A stretch of 64,000 bases of DNA from DASUXY01 sp035301985. Its GTDB lineage: Bacteria; Bacillota; Bacilli; Bacillales; Amphibacillaceae. The translations under genes and the position numbers were made by a program. The stretch is taken from assembly GCA_035301985.1 (NCBI GenBank), contig DATGTE010000028.1:62001-126000 (forward strand). Direction: 5' to 3'. Below, piece by piece: positions 40,828-49,772 of the stretch. The notes under the pieces were generated by a model. It did not search any database. It saw only the letters and a list, made by a program, of their open reading frames with translations, and was not told the DNA's origin. Every line of letters begins with the position of its first letter. Positions within the stretch are counted from its first letter, which is position 1.

Positions 40828-41350
40828 CCGGTATGAGCATACACTACGAGTTACTGATACTGCTCTAGAACTTGCACATCTGCATCATGCCCCCGAAGCT
40901 AAGGTTGAGTTGGCAGCAATCTTTCATGATTATGCCAAATACCGATCATTAAAAGAGATGAAACGGTGGATTCAAAAAAGCCGTTTACCGAAAGATTTAC
41001 TACATTATCATCATGAGCTGTGGCATGGACCTGTGGGTGCGTTGTTAATCGAGCGTGAACTAGGGATTGATGATCACTTCATTCAACAAGCGATCCATTA
41101 TCATACAACGGGAAAAGCACATATGACAACAATTGAAATGATCGTTTTTGTAGCAGATTATATTGAACCAGGAAGGGACTTTCCCGGACTAGATGAAGTT
41201 CGTAAAATAGCACGAGAAGATCTTGTACGAGCAGCATGGTTGATTTCAAGAAATACGATTCAATTTTTACTTTCTAAAAACAGTAAAATATATCCGGATA
41301 CTTTTCATGCATATAACGATTTAACGGAACGAATTCATGGAGGGACATAA
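40778..41350 (+). CDS. yqeK: HD-domain bis(5'-nucleosyl)-tetraphosphatase YqeK
   Basis: A 190-residue HD hydrolase: RYEHTLRVTDTALELA carries the first His, AAIFHDYAKY the HD pair, then ELWHGPVGALL and IHYHTTGKAHM with further metal-binding His, and FVADYIEPGRDFPG. YqeK members cleave Ap4A symmetrically to ADP. It begins inside nadD (50-base overlap) with AAAGGAG 11 bases upstream; its start agrees with B. subtilis YqeK. The next gene follows with no gap. Confidence 0.94.
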   Translation: MERAEALIHLKPHLTDDRYEHTLRVTDTALELAHLHHAPEAKVELAAIFHDYAKYRSLKEMKRWIQKSRLPKDLLHYHHELWHGPVGALLIERELGIDDHFIQQAIHYHTTGKAHMTTIEMIVFVADYIEPGRDFPGLDEVRKIAREDLVRAAWLISRNTIQFLLSKNSKIYPDTFHAYNDLTERIHGGT

Positions 41351-41710
41351 ATGGACACGAAAGATGTACTAGAACTTGTGGCAGAGGCTTGTGATGATCG
41401 CCGAGCTGAAAATATTATCGCTTTAAATATGGAGCAAGTTTCTCTTGTAGCTGATTATTTTCTCATTTGTCATGGAAATAGTGAGCGACAAGTCCAAGCG
41501 ATTGCTAAATCGATACTTGATGAGTTGGATGAACAAGAGATGCAAGCTGAACGAGTCGAAGGTTATCGACAAGGAAGGTGGATCTTAATCGATATAGGCG
41601 ATGTCGTCTGCCATATTTTCCACAAGGATGAACGGTACCATTATAACCTCGAGCGTCTTTGGGGGGATGCTCCACGGGTATCTTTGGTCGAAGTAGGAAA
41701 AGAGGAGTAA
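41351..41710 (+). CDS. rsfS: ribosome silencing factor RsfS
   Basis: A 119-residue protein that binds ribosomal protein uL14 and prevents subunit joining when nutrients are low. Family motifs: ENIIALNMEQVSLVADYFLICHGNSERQVQAIA and EGYRQGRWILIDIGDVVCHIFHKDERYHYNLERLW. GGAGGG is within the end of yqeK, whose stop lies directly before this start. Formerly YqeL/YbeB. Confidence 0.96.
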   Translation: MDTKDVLELVAEACDDRRAENIIALNMEQVSLVADYFLICHGNSERQVQAIAKSILDELDEQEMQAERVEGYRQGRWILIDIGDVVCHIFHKDERYHYNLERLWGDAPRVSLVEVGKEE

Positions 41711-41713
41711 ACG

Positions 41714-42463
41714 GTGACATATGATCGTTTAGCCAATGTATACGACCAATTTATGAGCGCTGCCCCTTATGATCAATGGACGGATGTGACAGAGGAAATT
41801 TTTAAACATTTTTCACACTCGACGCATACCGTCATTGATTTAGGATGTGGTACTGGAGAAATCACGGCTCGCCTTGCTGAAAAAGGGTATGAGATGATCG
41901 GCGTCGATCATTCGGAAAATATGTTAACCTGTGCGCAACACAAAGCTAATGAAAAGCAGTTAGACATTCAATGGATACACCAAGATATAAGACAGTTAGA
42001 AGGATTGAATCATCTTGATGCAGCAATTAGTTATTGCGATGTCATCAATTACATAACATCCGAACGAGAAGTGAAAGCTGTTTTCGGAAAAGCTAATCGC
42101 GCCCTAAAAGAAGGTGGGATATTTATATTTGATGTGCATTCACTTTATCATGTTAAGAACCATTTGCTAGAACGGACGTTTGCCGATGTTACGGATAAGC
42201 AAGCATATATTTGGTTTTGTTATCAAGGGGATTACGAAGGTGAAATGTTCCATGATTTGACATTCTTTGAACAAATCGGTAATTCATATCGTCGTTATGA
42301 TGAATATCATCACCAACGGACATTTCCGATAGCCGTATATAAACAGTTGTTGGTTGAATCTGGGTTTGAAGTGAACCACATGTTCGGTGACTTTTCATTC
42401 AACGAACGTCTTCATGATCAAGCCAAGAGAATTTTTTTCGTTGCCGAGAAAAAAATGGAGTAA
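41714..42463 (+). CDS. class I SAM-dependent methyltransferase YqeM
   Basis: A 249-residue methyltransferase. SAM-binding motif I VIDLGCGTGEITARLAE (about residues 38-54), motif II GVDHSENML, motif DAAISYCDVINYI and ALKEGGIFIFDVHS follow in the expected order. The substrate is not known; it is the last gene of the yqeG-yqeM cluster. GTG start at 41714, 7 bases after AGAGGAG, giving MTYDRLANVYDQFM like the B. subtilis protein. A terminator follows. Confidence 0.92.
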   Translation: MTYDRLANVYDQFMSAAPYDQWTDVTEEIFKHFSHSTHTVIDLGCGTGEITARLAEKGYEMIGVDHSENMLTCAQHKANEKQLDIQWIHQDIRQLEGLNHLDAAISYCDVINYITSEREVKAVFGKANRALKEGGIFIFDVHSLYHVKNHLLERTFADVTDKQAYIWFCYQGDYEGEMFHDLTFFEQIGNSYRRYDEYHHQRTFPIAVYKQLLVESGFEVNHMFGDFSFNERLHDQAKRIFFVAEKKME

Positions 42464-42507
42464 AATTTTTTTACGACGACTTTCTGAGGAATATCGACGT
42501 AATATGA

Positions 42508-42548
42508 CGGGCAATTTAGCGAAATTGAAAGTGAATTGCCCGTTCTTT
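42508..42548 (+). terminator. terminator of the yqeG-yqeM operon
   Basis: CGGGCAATT (42508-42516) pairs perfectly with AATTGCCCG (42534-42542), followed by TTCTTTT. Confidence 0.8.
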
Positions 42549-42692
42549 TGTGCAAATATGAAATCAAAAAGTTAAGATTTTTAGAAGGAAAATAACGAAT
42601 GATGTCGAATGTTATATAACGATGATAGAAAGTAGTTTAAATGACCTTCATCTTTCTCCTCTATATACCCTCAAAAAGGATGTGATCCCACC

Positions 42693-43271
42693 ATGGTTCA
42701 ACTTTTAAAAAGGAGCAGTTTTTTTATTGGAATCGGTATTGCCATCATCTTATTCTTCATTTTCACGCAAAATCGTGATGAAGATCAACCCGAGCTGACT
42801 GCAATTTCTTCACACGTCCCCGACGACAATCATACCGACAGCCCAAATTCCGAAGAAAAAGTAATGGTAGATATAAAAGGTGAGGTGAACAAACCTGGCG
42901 TGTATGAATTGGATGCAAATGCCCGTGTAGAAGATGCTATTCAGATGGCCGATGGTTTTACAAAAAACGCCGATCAAACGACTGTTAACCTCGCACAAAA
43001 AGTAGTCGATGAAATGATGGTTATTGTACCAAAAGAAGGGGATGTGAAAGCACAAGAAGGATCGGATGTAAACGGAGAAAAGATTCGTATCAATGATGCT
43101 TCACAAGAAGAAATCGAATCGATCACAGGTATCGGACCATCAAAAGCAGAAGCGATCATTCAATATCGTGAAGAACATGGCATGTTTCAAACAGCAGAAG
43201 ATTTATTAGAGATCTCTGGCATAGGCGAAAAGACACTTGAAAACATACGAGATGAGATTCAAGTTCCTTAA
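42693..43271 (+). CDS. comEA: competence protein ComEA, DNA receptor
   Basis: A 192-residue membrane-anchored receptor that binds transforming double-stranded DNA outside the membrane. One N-terminal helix (about residues 8-26), a flexible linker, a SLBB domain (VMVDIKGEVNKPGVYELDAN), then a C-terminal helix-hairpin-helix pair (INDASQEEIESITGIGPSKA, FQTAEDLLEISGIGEKTLENI) that contacts DNA. Followed by comEB and comEC as in B. subtilis. I could not find a clear ComK box in the 230 bases upstream, and comER is absent. Confidence 0.95.
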   Translation: MVQLLKRSSFFIGIGIAIILFFIFTQNRDEDQPELTAISSHVPDDNHTDSPNSEEKVMVDIKGEVNKPGVYELDANARVEDAIQMADGFTKNADQTTVNLAQKVVDEMMVIVPKEGDVKAQEGSDVNGEKIRINDASQEEIESITGIGPSKAEAIIQYREEHGMFQTAEDLLEISGIGEKTLENIRDEIQVP

Positions 43272-43337
43272 TGGTTAGATACAAATCGAGTCGACAATCT
43301 ACATGGAATAACAAGTTTGAAAAAGGTGGATATGATC

Positions 43338-43901
43338 ATGGATAGAATATCATGGGACCAATATTTTATGGCTCAAAGTCATTTGCTAGCCTTAAGAAGT
43401 ACATGTACGCGTTTGATGGTTGGTGCAACAATCGTTCGTGATAAACGAATTATAGCTGGTGGATATAACGGAAGTGTTTCCGGTAGTGTTCATTGTATAG
43501 ATGAAGGATGTTATGTTGTTGATGGACATTGTGTACGCACAGTCCATGCTGAAGCGAATGCACTCTTACAATGTGCAAAATTCGGAGTTCCGACAGAAGG
43601 TGCAGATATTTACGTCACTCATTTTCCGTGTTTACAATGTAGTAAACAACTGATCCAAAGTGGTATTCAAACGATTTACTATGCGGAAGATTATAAAAAT
43701 GATTCTTTTGCTGTCCAATTGTTTAAGGAAGCTGGTATTCCGACAAAAAAAGTGGCACTTGAACATGTTGCAGTCGATACGAATCCTGATGAAAAAGCCG
43801 ATTTCGTCAATGAATTACTCACAAAATTGGAAAAATCACCTATACAAAACCATCAACTCGAGCAGTTGAAAAAGAAAGCGGAACAGTTATTTAGAAAATA
43901 G
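43338..43901 (+). CDS. comEB: ComE operon protein 2, dCMP deaminase family
   Basis: A 187-residue zinc deaminase of the deoxycytidylate deaminase family; not essential for transformation in B. subtilis. Zinc ligands: TVHAEANALLQC (HAE with the proton-shuttling Glu) and THFPCLQCSKQLI (PCxxC). RISWDQYFMAQSHLLALRST and VGATIVRDKRIIAGGYNGS are hallmarks. The frame starts at a TTG seven codons earlier, but the ATG at 43338 is well spaced from AAAGGTGG and matches the known start. Confidence 0.95.
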   Translation: MDRISWDQYFMAQSHLLALRSTCTRLMVGATIVRDKRIIAGGYNGSVSGSVHCIDEGCYVVDGHCVRTVHAEANALLQCAKFGVPTEGADIYVTHFPCLQCSKQLIQSGIQTIYYAEDYKNDSFAVQLFKEAGIPTKKVALEHVAVDTNPDEKADFVNELLTKLEKSPIQNHQLEQLKKKAEQLFRK

Positions 43902-43917
43902 TCAAGTGAGGTGAATT

Positions 43918-46218
43918 ATGAAAGGTTCCTGGCACGTAGTAGCTCTTTCTGTTTCGATTGCTATCCTATATATTTTTACACAACGCTATATGTTTTTACT
44001 CGCTTTAATAGGTTGGCTTGTCTACTTAGTTCTTTCAAAACGGTTAAGGAAATTCCCTTTCTTCATTTCCTTAACCTTCTCCTTGTTTTTTCTCGCATAT
44101 ATTCCTCATGTAAACGATCTTTCTACACCAACGTTCACTTCAGATCGTGTGCACATCACCGGAAAAGTTATTGAGCCACTTACGAAAACAGACCGAAAAG
44201 TCAATTTCCTTATTCGAGACGCTGCTACAGATCAGAAAATCCTCGTCGTCTTTTTTCCAACTACAGAAACCCGAAAACAATCATTAATCGAACAGCAACC
44301 ATTCCATCGTGTCCAATATGGATCAACATGTAGCATACAAGGAAAAATTGAAACTCCTCCTTCTAGCAGAAATCCTGGACAATTCAATTATCGGAAGTTT
44401 TTGGCAGAGCAAGGAGTCACAAAGCAATTGATCATCGAGTCGTTAGCTGATGTTCGCTGTGAAGGTTCTTCTCCATTCCTTCATCGTTTCTATTCCATAC
44501 GCCAGTCCATTCAATCATTTGTCCAAAATTCATATAGTGAAGAAACAGCTGCTTGGATTCAAGCCCTAGTGCTCGGCGAGACTTCCCAATTGTCTGATGA
44601 GACCATTGACTTGTTTCAAAGATGGGGTTTATCGCATTTGTTGGCCATTTCCGGATTACACGTAGGTTTGATCGTTGGATTACTTTATTTTATTTTTATA
44701 AAATCAGGGATCCTGACAAAGGAAAGGGCACGTTGGTTGTTAATTGTTTTTTTACCCGTTTATGCTTTACTTGCGGGGGGTAAGCCATCAGTTTGGCGAG
44801 CTAGTATGATGGCTTTATTCCTATTCATCTTTTCGAAAATAAATTTAAGGTTGAGCATAACGGATATTTTGAGTATTGTCTTTTTATCGTTACTTTTAGC
44901 TAATCGATATATCGTTTATCAAATCGGTTTTCAATTTTCCTTTCTCGTAACATTTGGTCTTATATTGTCAAGACGCTGGGTGGAGGAAACGGATTCATTG
45001 TTTTTCCAAGTTTTGATCATTAGTTTTGTTTCACAAATGATGATTGTACCTCTTCAATTTAATTACTTTTATACATTTAACCCTTTATCGATTGTGCTCA
45101 ATACCATCGTTGTACCGTACTTTTCTTTACTCGTCATTCCATTGATGTTTGTTTTAACGCTTATTGCTTCCTTACCAATCCTTCCAACAGCTCTTGATAC
45201 GTTTTTTAGTCATATTCATGCACTGTTTATGACGGTCGTCAAACAAGTGGATCACTTATTTTATGAACCGTGGATATTCGGCTCTTTTCCATTAGGTGGT
45301 TCACTCGTATTTTATACGTTGTTTATGCTATTCATGATTTACATTTATAAACAACGATTAATCGCAGCTTTTTCGTATGGTTGTTTGTTGACGTTGATGA
45401 TTATGGCGGTCATGTTACAACCATATTTTTCACCAAACGGATCGGTAACGATGCTCGATATTGGACAGGGAGATGCTTTTATACTCGAACTTCCCGAACG
45501 AAAGGGCGTCTTTTTCTTCGATGCTGGAGCCCAGTTTTCATTTAAAGACTTTGAGGCAACAGATCACGTATATCAGCACATATTAAAACCATACTTACAC
45601 TTTAAGGGGATTCGGGACATAGATGCGATTTTTATAAGCCATGAGGATTTGGATCATTCCGGAAGTGTTGGTGACTTAGTAAAGGAGATGAACGTAAAAA
45701 CAATTGTTATCAGTGATTACTATGAGTTGTCAGATGCAACATTGCGCCAGTGGGAAAAACACGGAGTTACGATTCAGCGTGTAAAACAACAGGATGAGAT
45801 TGCCATCAACGGACAAGTATTCACCATCGTTTCTCCAATGGAGGATCGAGGTTCTCCGAATGAAAATTCACTCGTTGTTCATACCCATATTGGTGGGAAA
45901 AATTGGTTGTTTACAGGTGACATCGGAAAGGAGACGGAACGACAGATCATGAACACGTATACACATTTATCTGTCGATATTTTAAAGGTTGGTCATCATG
46001 GGAGCAATACGTCGACAGATGCAGACTTTATTCAAAGCATTCAACCATCATATGCATTTATTTCTGTTGGCGAGAATAACATGTATGGTCATCCAACGCC
46101 CGAGGTCATTCAAACGTTAGAGGACGCCAATGTTCATGTGCTACGGACGGATCAGGACGGTGCAGTAATATTTCGATACGAAGGTGATATCGGAACGTTT
46201 TATAAGTTTTTACCATAA
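43918..46218 (+). CDS. comEC: competence protein ComEC, DNA uptake channel
   Basis: A 766-residue polytopic protein that passes single-stranded DNA into the cell. Two N-terminal membrane segments, an external OB-like domain (residues about 60-170), the Competence core with LLAISGLHVGLIVGLLYFI and WRASMMALFLFI, then a C-terminal metallo-beta-lactamase domain (about 505 on): MLDIGQGDAFILELP, ISHEDLDHSGSVGD (metal-binding), LFTGDIG, KVGHHGSNTSTD. The MBL domain is thought to degrade the non-transferred strand. Intact, so the competence machinery is not obviously broken here. Confidence 0.96.
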   Translation: MKGSWHVVALSVSIAILYIFTQRYMFLLALIGWLVYLVLSKRLRKFPFFISLTFSLFFLAYIPHVNDLSTPTFTSDRVHITGKVIEPLTKTDRKVNFLIRDAATDQKILVVFFPTTETRKQSLIEQQPFHRVQYGSTCSIQGKIETPPSSRNPGQFNYRKFLAEQGVTKQLIIESLADVRCEGSSPFLHRFYSIRQSIQSFVQNSYSEETAAWIQALVLGETSQLSDETIDLFQRWGLSHLLAISGLHVGLIVGLLYFIFIKSGILTKERARWLLIVFLPVYALLAGGKPSVWRASMMALFLFIFSKINLRLSITDILSIVFLSLLLANRYIVYQIGFQFSFLVTFGLILSRRWVEETDSLFFQVLIISFVSQMMIVPLQFNYFYTFNPLSIVLNTIVVPYFSLLVIPLMFVLTLIASLPILPTALDTFFSHIHALFMTVVKQVDHLFYEPWIFGSFPLGGSLVFYTLFMLFMIYIYKQRLIAAFSYGCLLTLMIMAVMLQPYFSPNGSVTMLDIGQGDAFILELPERKGVFFFDAGAQFSFKDFEATDHVYQHILKPYLHFKGIRDIDAIFISHEDLDHSGSVGDLVKEMNVKTIVISDYYELSDATLRQWEKHGVTIQRVKQQDEIAINGQVFTIVSPMEDRGSPNENSLVVHTHIGGKNWLFTGDIGKETERQIMNTYTHLSVDILKVGHHGSNTSTDADFIQSIQPSYAFISVGENNMYGHPTPEVIQTLEDANVHVLRTDQDGAVIFRYEGDIGTFYKFLP

Positions 46219-46243
46219 TATGCAACTTCTCCGTTGAGAAACG

Positions 46244-46271
46244 AAAAAAGAGACTGTTCACCAGTCTCTTT
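46244..46271 (-). terminator. terminator of yqzM (and possibly comEC)
   Basis: AAAGAGACTG (46247-46256) pairs perfectly with CAGTCTCTTT (46262-46271). Read on the minus strand the stem is followed by a run of T. Confidence 0.8.
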
Positions 46272-46300
46272 GAAGATCTGTAGTCTTCATATGTAGATGA

Positions 46301-46435
46301 TTATGAAGTGGCCACACTTATTACGACACCAATGCCGAAAAGTAAGATAAAGAAAATAAAGGAAAATAGAAAGCCTTTTATGCTATCCACGACATCATTA
46401 TTTTTGGATTGCGGATTTTTTTCAAATTCGTTCAT
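46301..46435 (-). CDS. yqzM: YqzM family small membrane protein
   Basis: A 44-residue protein: MNEFEKNPQSKNNDVVDSIK followed by one membrane helix rich in Phe and Ile (LFSFIFFILLFGIGVVISV). It matches the YqzM family in length, N-terminus and position, between comEC and holA on the opposite strand, as in B. subtilis. TAGGAGGGG precedes ATG 46435. Function unknown. Confidence 0.88.
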   Translation of the reverse strand: MNEFEKNPQSKNNDVVDSIKGFLFSFIFFILLFGIGVVISVATS

Positions 46436-46440
46436 CGTTA

Positions 46441-46770
46441 CCCCTCCTATGTCACCTATAGTATAAAATAAATTTTAAAAAAAATCCACCTGTAGTAAAT
46501 CCTTTAGGAACAATGGCAACGATCTGGATCCGGTATTAGCAAGAGTTAACAGCTATACTTTTACAAAGGCAGGTTATCATAAACATGAACAACCCCCGTT
46601 AGCAGGCTAATATCCCGGGCTTAGCATGTTAACGTTTATATAGATAGGGAGGGAGATTTTTTCCTCGTTTGATTCTCCCTCTCATGTTTCTTGCTATTTT
46701 CTAACAAACCGATTAGGATATAAGGTACATTCGACAGCGAAAGTCGAAATGATTTGAAGGATGATGAAAC
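46441..46770. other. 330-base region between yqzM and holA with two hairpins
   Basis: No gene seen. GTTAGCAGGCTAA (46598-46610) pairs with TTAGCATGTTAAC (46621-46633), one mismatch, loop TATCCCGGGC. GAGGGAGA (46649-46656) pairs with TCTCCCTC (46674-46681). Neither has a classical T run directly after it. Confidence 0.45.
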
Positions 46771-47787
46771 ATGTCATATACGAAATTGATGCAACAACTA
46801 AAAAGAAATCAAATACCACCTGTCAGTTTATTATATGGTACAGAAAGTTATTTTATCCAAAATTTAAAAAATGCTTTTAAAAAAACAGTTCTCACTGCTG
46901 AGGAAAATTTGTCTACATATGATTTAGAGGAGATTCCGATTCAAGAAGTTGTTGCTGATGCTGAAACGTATCCGTTTTTTGGAGGTGAAAAATTAATCAT
47001 CGCTACAAACCCTTCTTTTTTAAAAGCAAAGCCTGACAAGTTGCCTTTTGAACATGATGTCGAAACGCTTCAACACTATATTAGTCGACCTAGTGATTAC
47101 ACAGTCCTTGTATTTGTAGCTCCCTATGAAAAGATCGATGCACGAAAAAAAATTACGAAAGCCTTAAAAAAACAGGCTGTTGTAGCTGAATGCAATCCTG
47201 TCAAACCCTATGAAATAGATAAATGGATTAAAAACATGGCTGATGAATTACAGATTACGATTACAGAGGATGCTTTTGAAATTATTGAATTCGAATTAGC
47301 GACGAATCTTCAACTGTTAGAAAGTGAGCTTGAAAAATTGGCTCTCTATGTAGGAGAAGGTGGAACCGTTACAACAGACGTGGCCGAAAAACTGATTTCA
47401 CATACGACGGATCATTCTGCCCTGCAACTTGTCGATGCGGTCATTAGTCGGAATTTATCCCAAGCGATTTCCATTTACAAAGATTTGGAAAAAATGAATG
47501 AGGAACCAATTGCTTTAATCGGGTTGTTAGCTTTTCAATTTCGGACAATTTTACAAGTGAAGCTTTTAAAAAAGAAAGGTTACAATTCATTTCAAATGCA
47601 AAAAAAATTGGGTGTTCATCCGTATGTCATTAAAATTGCTTCAAAAAGAGAAAAACAATTTTCTACGCAACAGTTAAAAGCAATTATGAACCGATTGGCA
47701 TCAACAGACGCTATGATGAAAACCGGTCATATGGAAAAAGATATCGCCTTTGAGCTTTTGTTACATGATTTAGTACGTGCTTCTTGA
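46771..47787 (+). CDS. holA: DNA polymerase III delta subunit
   Basis: A 338-residue clamp-loader subunit that opens the sliding clamp. The N-terminal domain I begins SLLYGTESYFIQNL and contains EEIPIQEVVADAETYPFFGGEKLIIA, the family pattern near the clamp-contact region; domains II and III follow with VNRNLSQAI-type helices (DAVISRNLSQAISIYKDL) and LIGLLAFQFRTILQVKLL. No Walker motif, as normal for delta. GAAGGATG precedes ATG 46771. Position before rpsT is conserved. Confidence 0.95.
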   Translation: MSYTKLMQQLKRNQIPPVSLLYGTESYFIQNLKNAFKKTVLTAEENLSTYDLEEIPIQEVVADAETYPFFGGEKLIIATNPSFLKAKPDKLPFEHDVETLQHYISRPSDYTVLVFVAPYEKIDARKKITKALKKQAVVAECNPVKPYEIDKWIKNMADELQITITEDAFEIIEFELATNLQLLESELEKLALYVGEGGTVTTDVAEKLISHTTDHSALQLVDAVISRNLSQAISIYKDLEKMNEEPIALIGLLAFQFRTILQVKLLKKKGYNSFQMQKKLGVHPYVIKIASKREKQFSTQQLKAIMNRLASTDAMMKTGHMEKDIAFELLLHDLVRAS

Positions 47788-47835
47788 ATCGTTAAAGCGA
47801 TGTTAGTCATCCTCATCTAATCGATCCTCCATAAA

Positions 47836-47965
47836 AGGGGCCGGGACATAAGTTAAAAAAATTGATTATAGATGAAATCATAAAAATAGAACCGCATGAA
47901 ACCAAGGTTTTTAAATTGGATTTCATGCGGTTCATTCATTTTAAAAAGGTTATGTCCCAGCCTCT
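47836..47965. repeat. nested long inverted repeat (probable terminator of rpsT and holA)
   Basis: Outer arms: AGGGGCCGGGACATAA (about 47836-47851) with TTATGTCCCAGCCTCT (47950-47965), paired with G-U steps. Inner arms: GAACCGCATGAAA (47889-47901) with TTTCATGCGGTTC (47921-47933), perfect over 13 bases. The GCTGGGACATAA motif resembles dispersed hairpin elements found after genes in many Bacillales. It lies between the convergent holA and rpsT. Confidence 0.75.
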
Positions 47966-47973
47966 TGTGATCT

Positions 47974-48240
47974 TTATGCTTGTAATTGACGAATTTTTTT
48001 AGACAAACGAGCTTTATGTCGGTTCCCATTGTTGCGATGAACGACACCTTTTTGAATGGCTTTGTCGATTGTTTGAAAGGCCGTTTGTAGTGCACTTTTT
48101 GCATTTTCCACATCATTTGCATTAATAAAAGCTTCTACTTTCTTAATCTGTGTACGCATATCTGATTTATATGGTAGATTTTGTGCTTGTTTTTTTCGAT
48201 TTACTCTTACACGTTTAATCGCTGAGTCCAAATTAGCCAT
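47974..48240 (-). CDS. rpsT: 30S ribosomal protein S20
   Basis: An 88-residue, very basic, helical primary-binding protein of 16S rRNA. ANLDSAIKRVRVNRKKQAQN at the N-terminus and KGVVHRNNGNRHKARLSKKI near the C-terminus are diagnostic. ATG 48240 follows TTTGGAGGT on the minus strand. It is transcribed against holA and gpr, as in B. subtilis. Confidence 0.98.
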   Translation of the reverse strand: MANLDSAIKRVRVNRKKQAQNLPYKSDMRTQIKKVEAFINANDVENAKSALQTAFQTIDKAIQKGVVHRNNGNRHKARLSKKIRQLQA

Positions 48241-48416
48241 GATTTCACCTCCAAAGGTTACGCATCGTACGTTGCGCTAGGAACTTAATCATATCAAAAT
48301 TTGTTATCGATTTCAATTTTTATTGGGGGAGAATGTGTTTATGTCCGCCATTCGTATGATTTTGCCATAATGTGTGAAACATATGATTAGTAAGACTTGA
48401 AAAGGGTGAGTAATCG

Positions 48417-49514
48417 ATGCAATCGAATGATAATCCATTTCCAGTGCGAACGGACTTAGCGATTGAAGCGAAAGATATGTATGTTGAAAAAGATCGCACA
48501 CGTGAAGGAAAATTAAGCGGGGTGACTGTAAAAGAGCACGAAAAATTAGGCATCCAAATTTCACGAGTTACGATCAATGAAGAAGGCGAACGCCGTTTAG
48601 GAAAGAAAGCTGGTTCGTACGTGACAATTTATGCGGATGGGGTGAAAACACAAGATACGAAACGTCAAGAAAATGCAGCAAAAATATTAGCAGCTGAATT
48701 GGAACAACTCATTCAGAAAAATGATATTCCACAAGATGGTCAAGGCTTATTAGTCGGGCTTGGTAATTGGAATGTAACTCCTGATGCACTAGGTCCAATG
48801 ACGATTGAAAAAATACTCGTTACGAGCCATTTATTTACACTGAACCATGAATCCGTTTCGGAAGGATATCGATCGGTAAAAGCGATCGCTCCAGGAGTGA
48901 TGGGCGTAACGGGGATGGAAACAAGTAACATTATCCAAAGCATTGTTGAGAAGTTTAAGCCGGACTTCGTCATTGCTATTGATGCACTCGCTTCACGGTC
49001 GATTGAACGGATAAATGAAACCATTCAATTATCTGATGCGGGAATCAATCCTGGTTCAGGTGTAGGCAATCGTCGAAAGGAGCTCAGTAAAGATACGTTA
49101 GGCGTCCCTGTACTAGCTATTGGTGTACCTACTGTCGTCGATGCGGTAACCATTACGAGTGATACAATTGATTATTTGTTAAAGCATCTCGGTAAAGAAT
49201 GGAGAGAAAAGGATCGCCCCCTAAAAAAGCTCATACCCGGAGGATTTTCGTTCGGTCAAAAAAAATTACAAGATGAGGATTTACCAAGTAGAGAGGGAAG
49301 AAAAACATTTTTAGGTATGGTCGGTGTATTATCAGAAGAGGAAAAGAGATCGTTGATTACCGAAGTGTTGACACCGATTGGTTATAATATGATGGTAACA
49401 CCAAAAGAAGTAGATGGCTTCATGGTGGATATGGCACATTTATTAGCGAGTGGAATCAATGCTGCTTTACATGAAGCAGTCGATGTGGACAACCTCGCAT
49501 TTTATTCGAGATAG
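48417..49514 (+). CDS. gpr: spore germination protease GPR
   Basis: A 365-residue endoprotease made as a zymogen in the forespore; it trims itself and, at germination, degrades small acid-soluble proteins. The N-terminus MQSNDNPFPVRTDLAIEAKD contains the self-cleavage region, whose mature part begins close to TDLA, with a slightly shorter propeptide than B. subtilis. Core motifs: LVGLGNWNVTPDALGP, VIAIDALASRSIERINETIQ, GINPGSGVGNRRKEL, VLAIGVPTVVDA. AAAGGGTGAG precedes ATG 48417. A sigma-G promoter is expected but I could not place one securely. Confidence 0.96.
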   Translation: MQSNDNPFPVRTDLAIEAKDMYVEKDRTREGKLSGVTVKEHEKLGIQISRVTINEEGERRLGKKAGSYVTIYADGVKTQDTKRQENAAKILAAELEQLIQKNDIPQDGQGLLVGLGNWNVTPDALGPMTIEKILVTSHLFTLNHESVSEGYRSVKAIAPGVMGVTGMETSNIIQSIVEKFKPDFVIAIDALASRSIERINETIQLSDAGINPGSGVGNRRKELSKDTLGVPVLAIGVPTVVDAVTITSDTIDYLLKHLGKEWREKDRPLKKLIPGGFSFGQKKLQDEDLPSREGRKTFLGMVGVLSEEEKRSLITEVLTPIGYNMMVTPKEVDGFMVDMAHLLASGINAALHEAVDVDNLAFYSR

Positions 49515-49561
49515 GCGATTAGAAATAAACAGCTCACAGCTTCTTAATATGAACATGACAG

Positions 49562-49600
49562 ACCACTTTCGTGAAAACAATCTCCTTTCATGGAAGTGGT
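49562..49600 (+). terminator. hairpin after gpr
   Basis: ACCACTTTCGTGAAA pairs with TTTCATGGAAGTGGT (G-U steps) across a 9-base loop. The T tract is poor, so it is a probable rather than certain terminator. Confidence 0.5.
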
Positions 49601-49772
49601 TTACCATGTCTATCCCTTTTTATATGTCCGTTCCTTAGCAAATCATACAAACATAAAACTCTTAACTCTAGTAATCGCACTTCACCTAAAGATGTTGTTC
49701 TATCTTTAAAAATGGAGACATAGAATAGAACAAAGCTAATGAGTCATATGCGCTTTGATAGAGGTGAAATGA

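Noticed and set aside
42464..42692. ComK box upstream of comEA
   Set aside because: AT-rich words are present but none has the AAAA-N5-TTTT pair with proper spacing.
48300..48416. Sigma-G promoter for gpr
   Set aside because: Several CATA- and GTAT-like words exist but none with the right spacing to the consensus.
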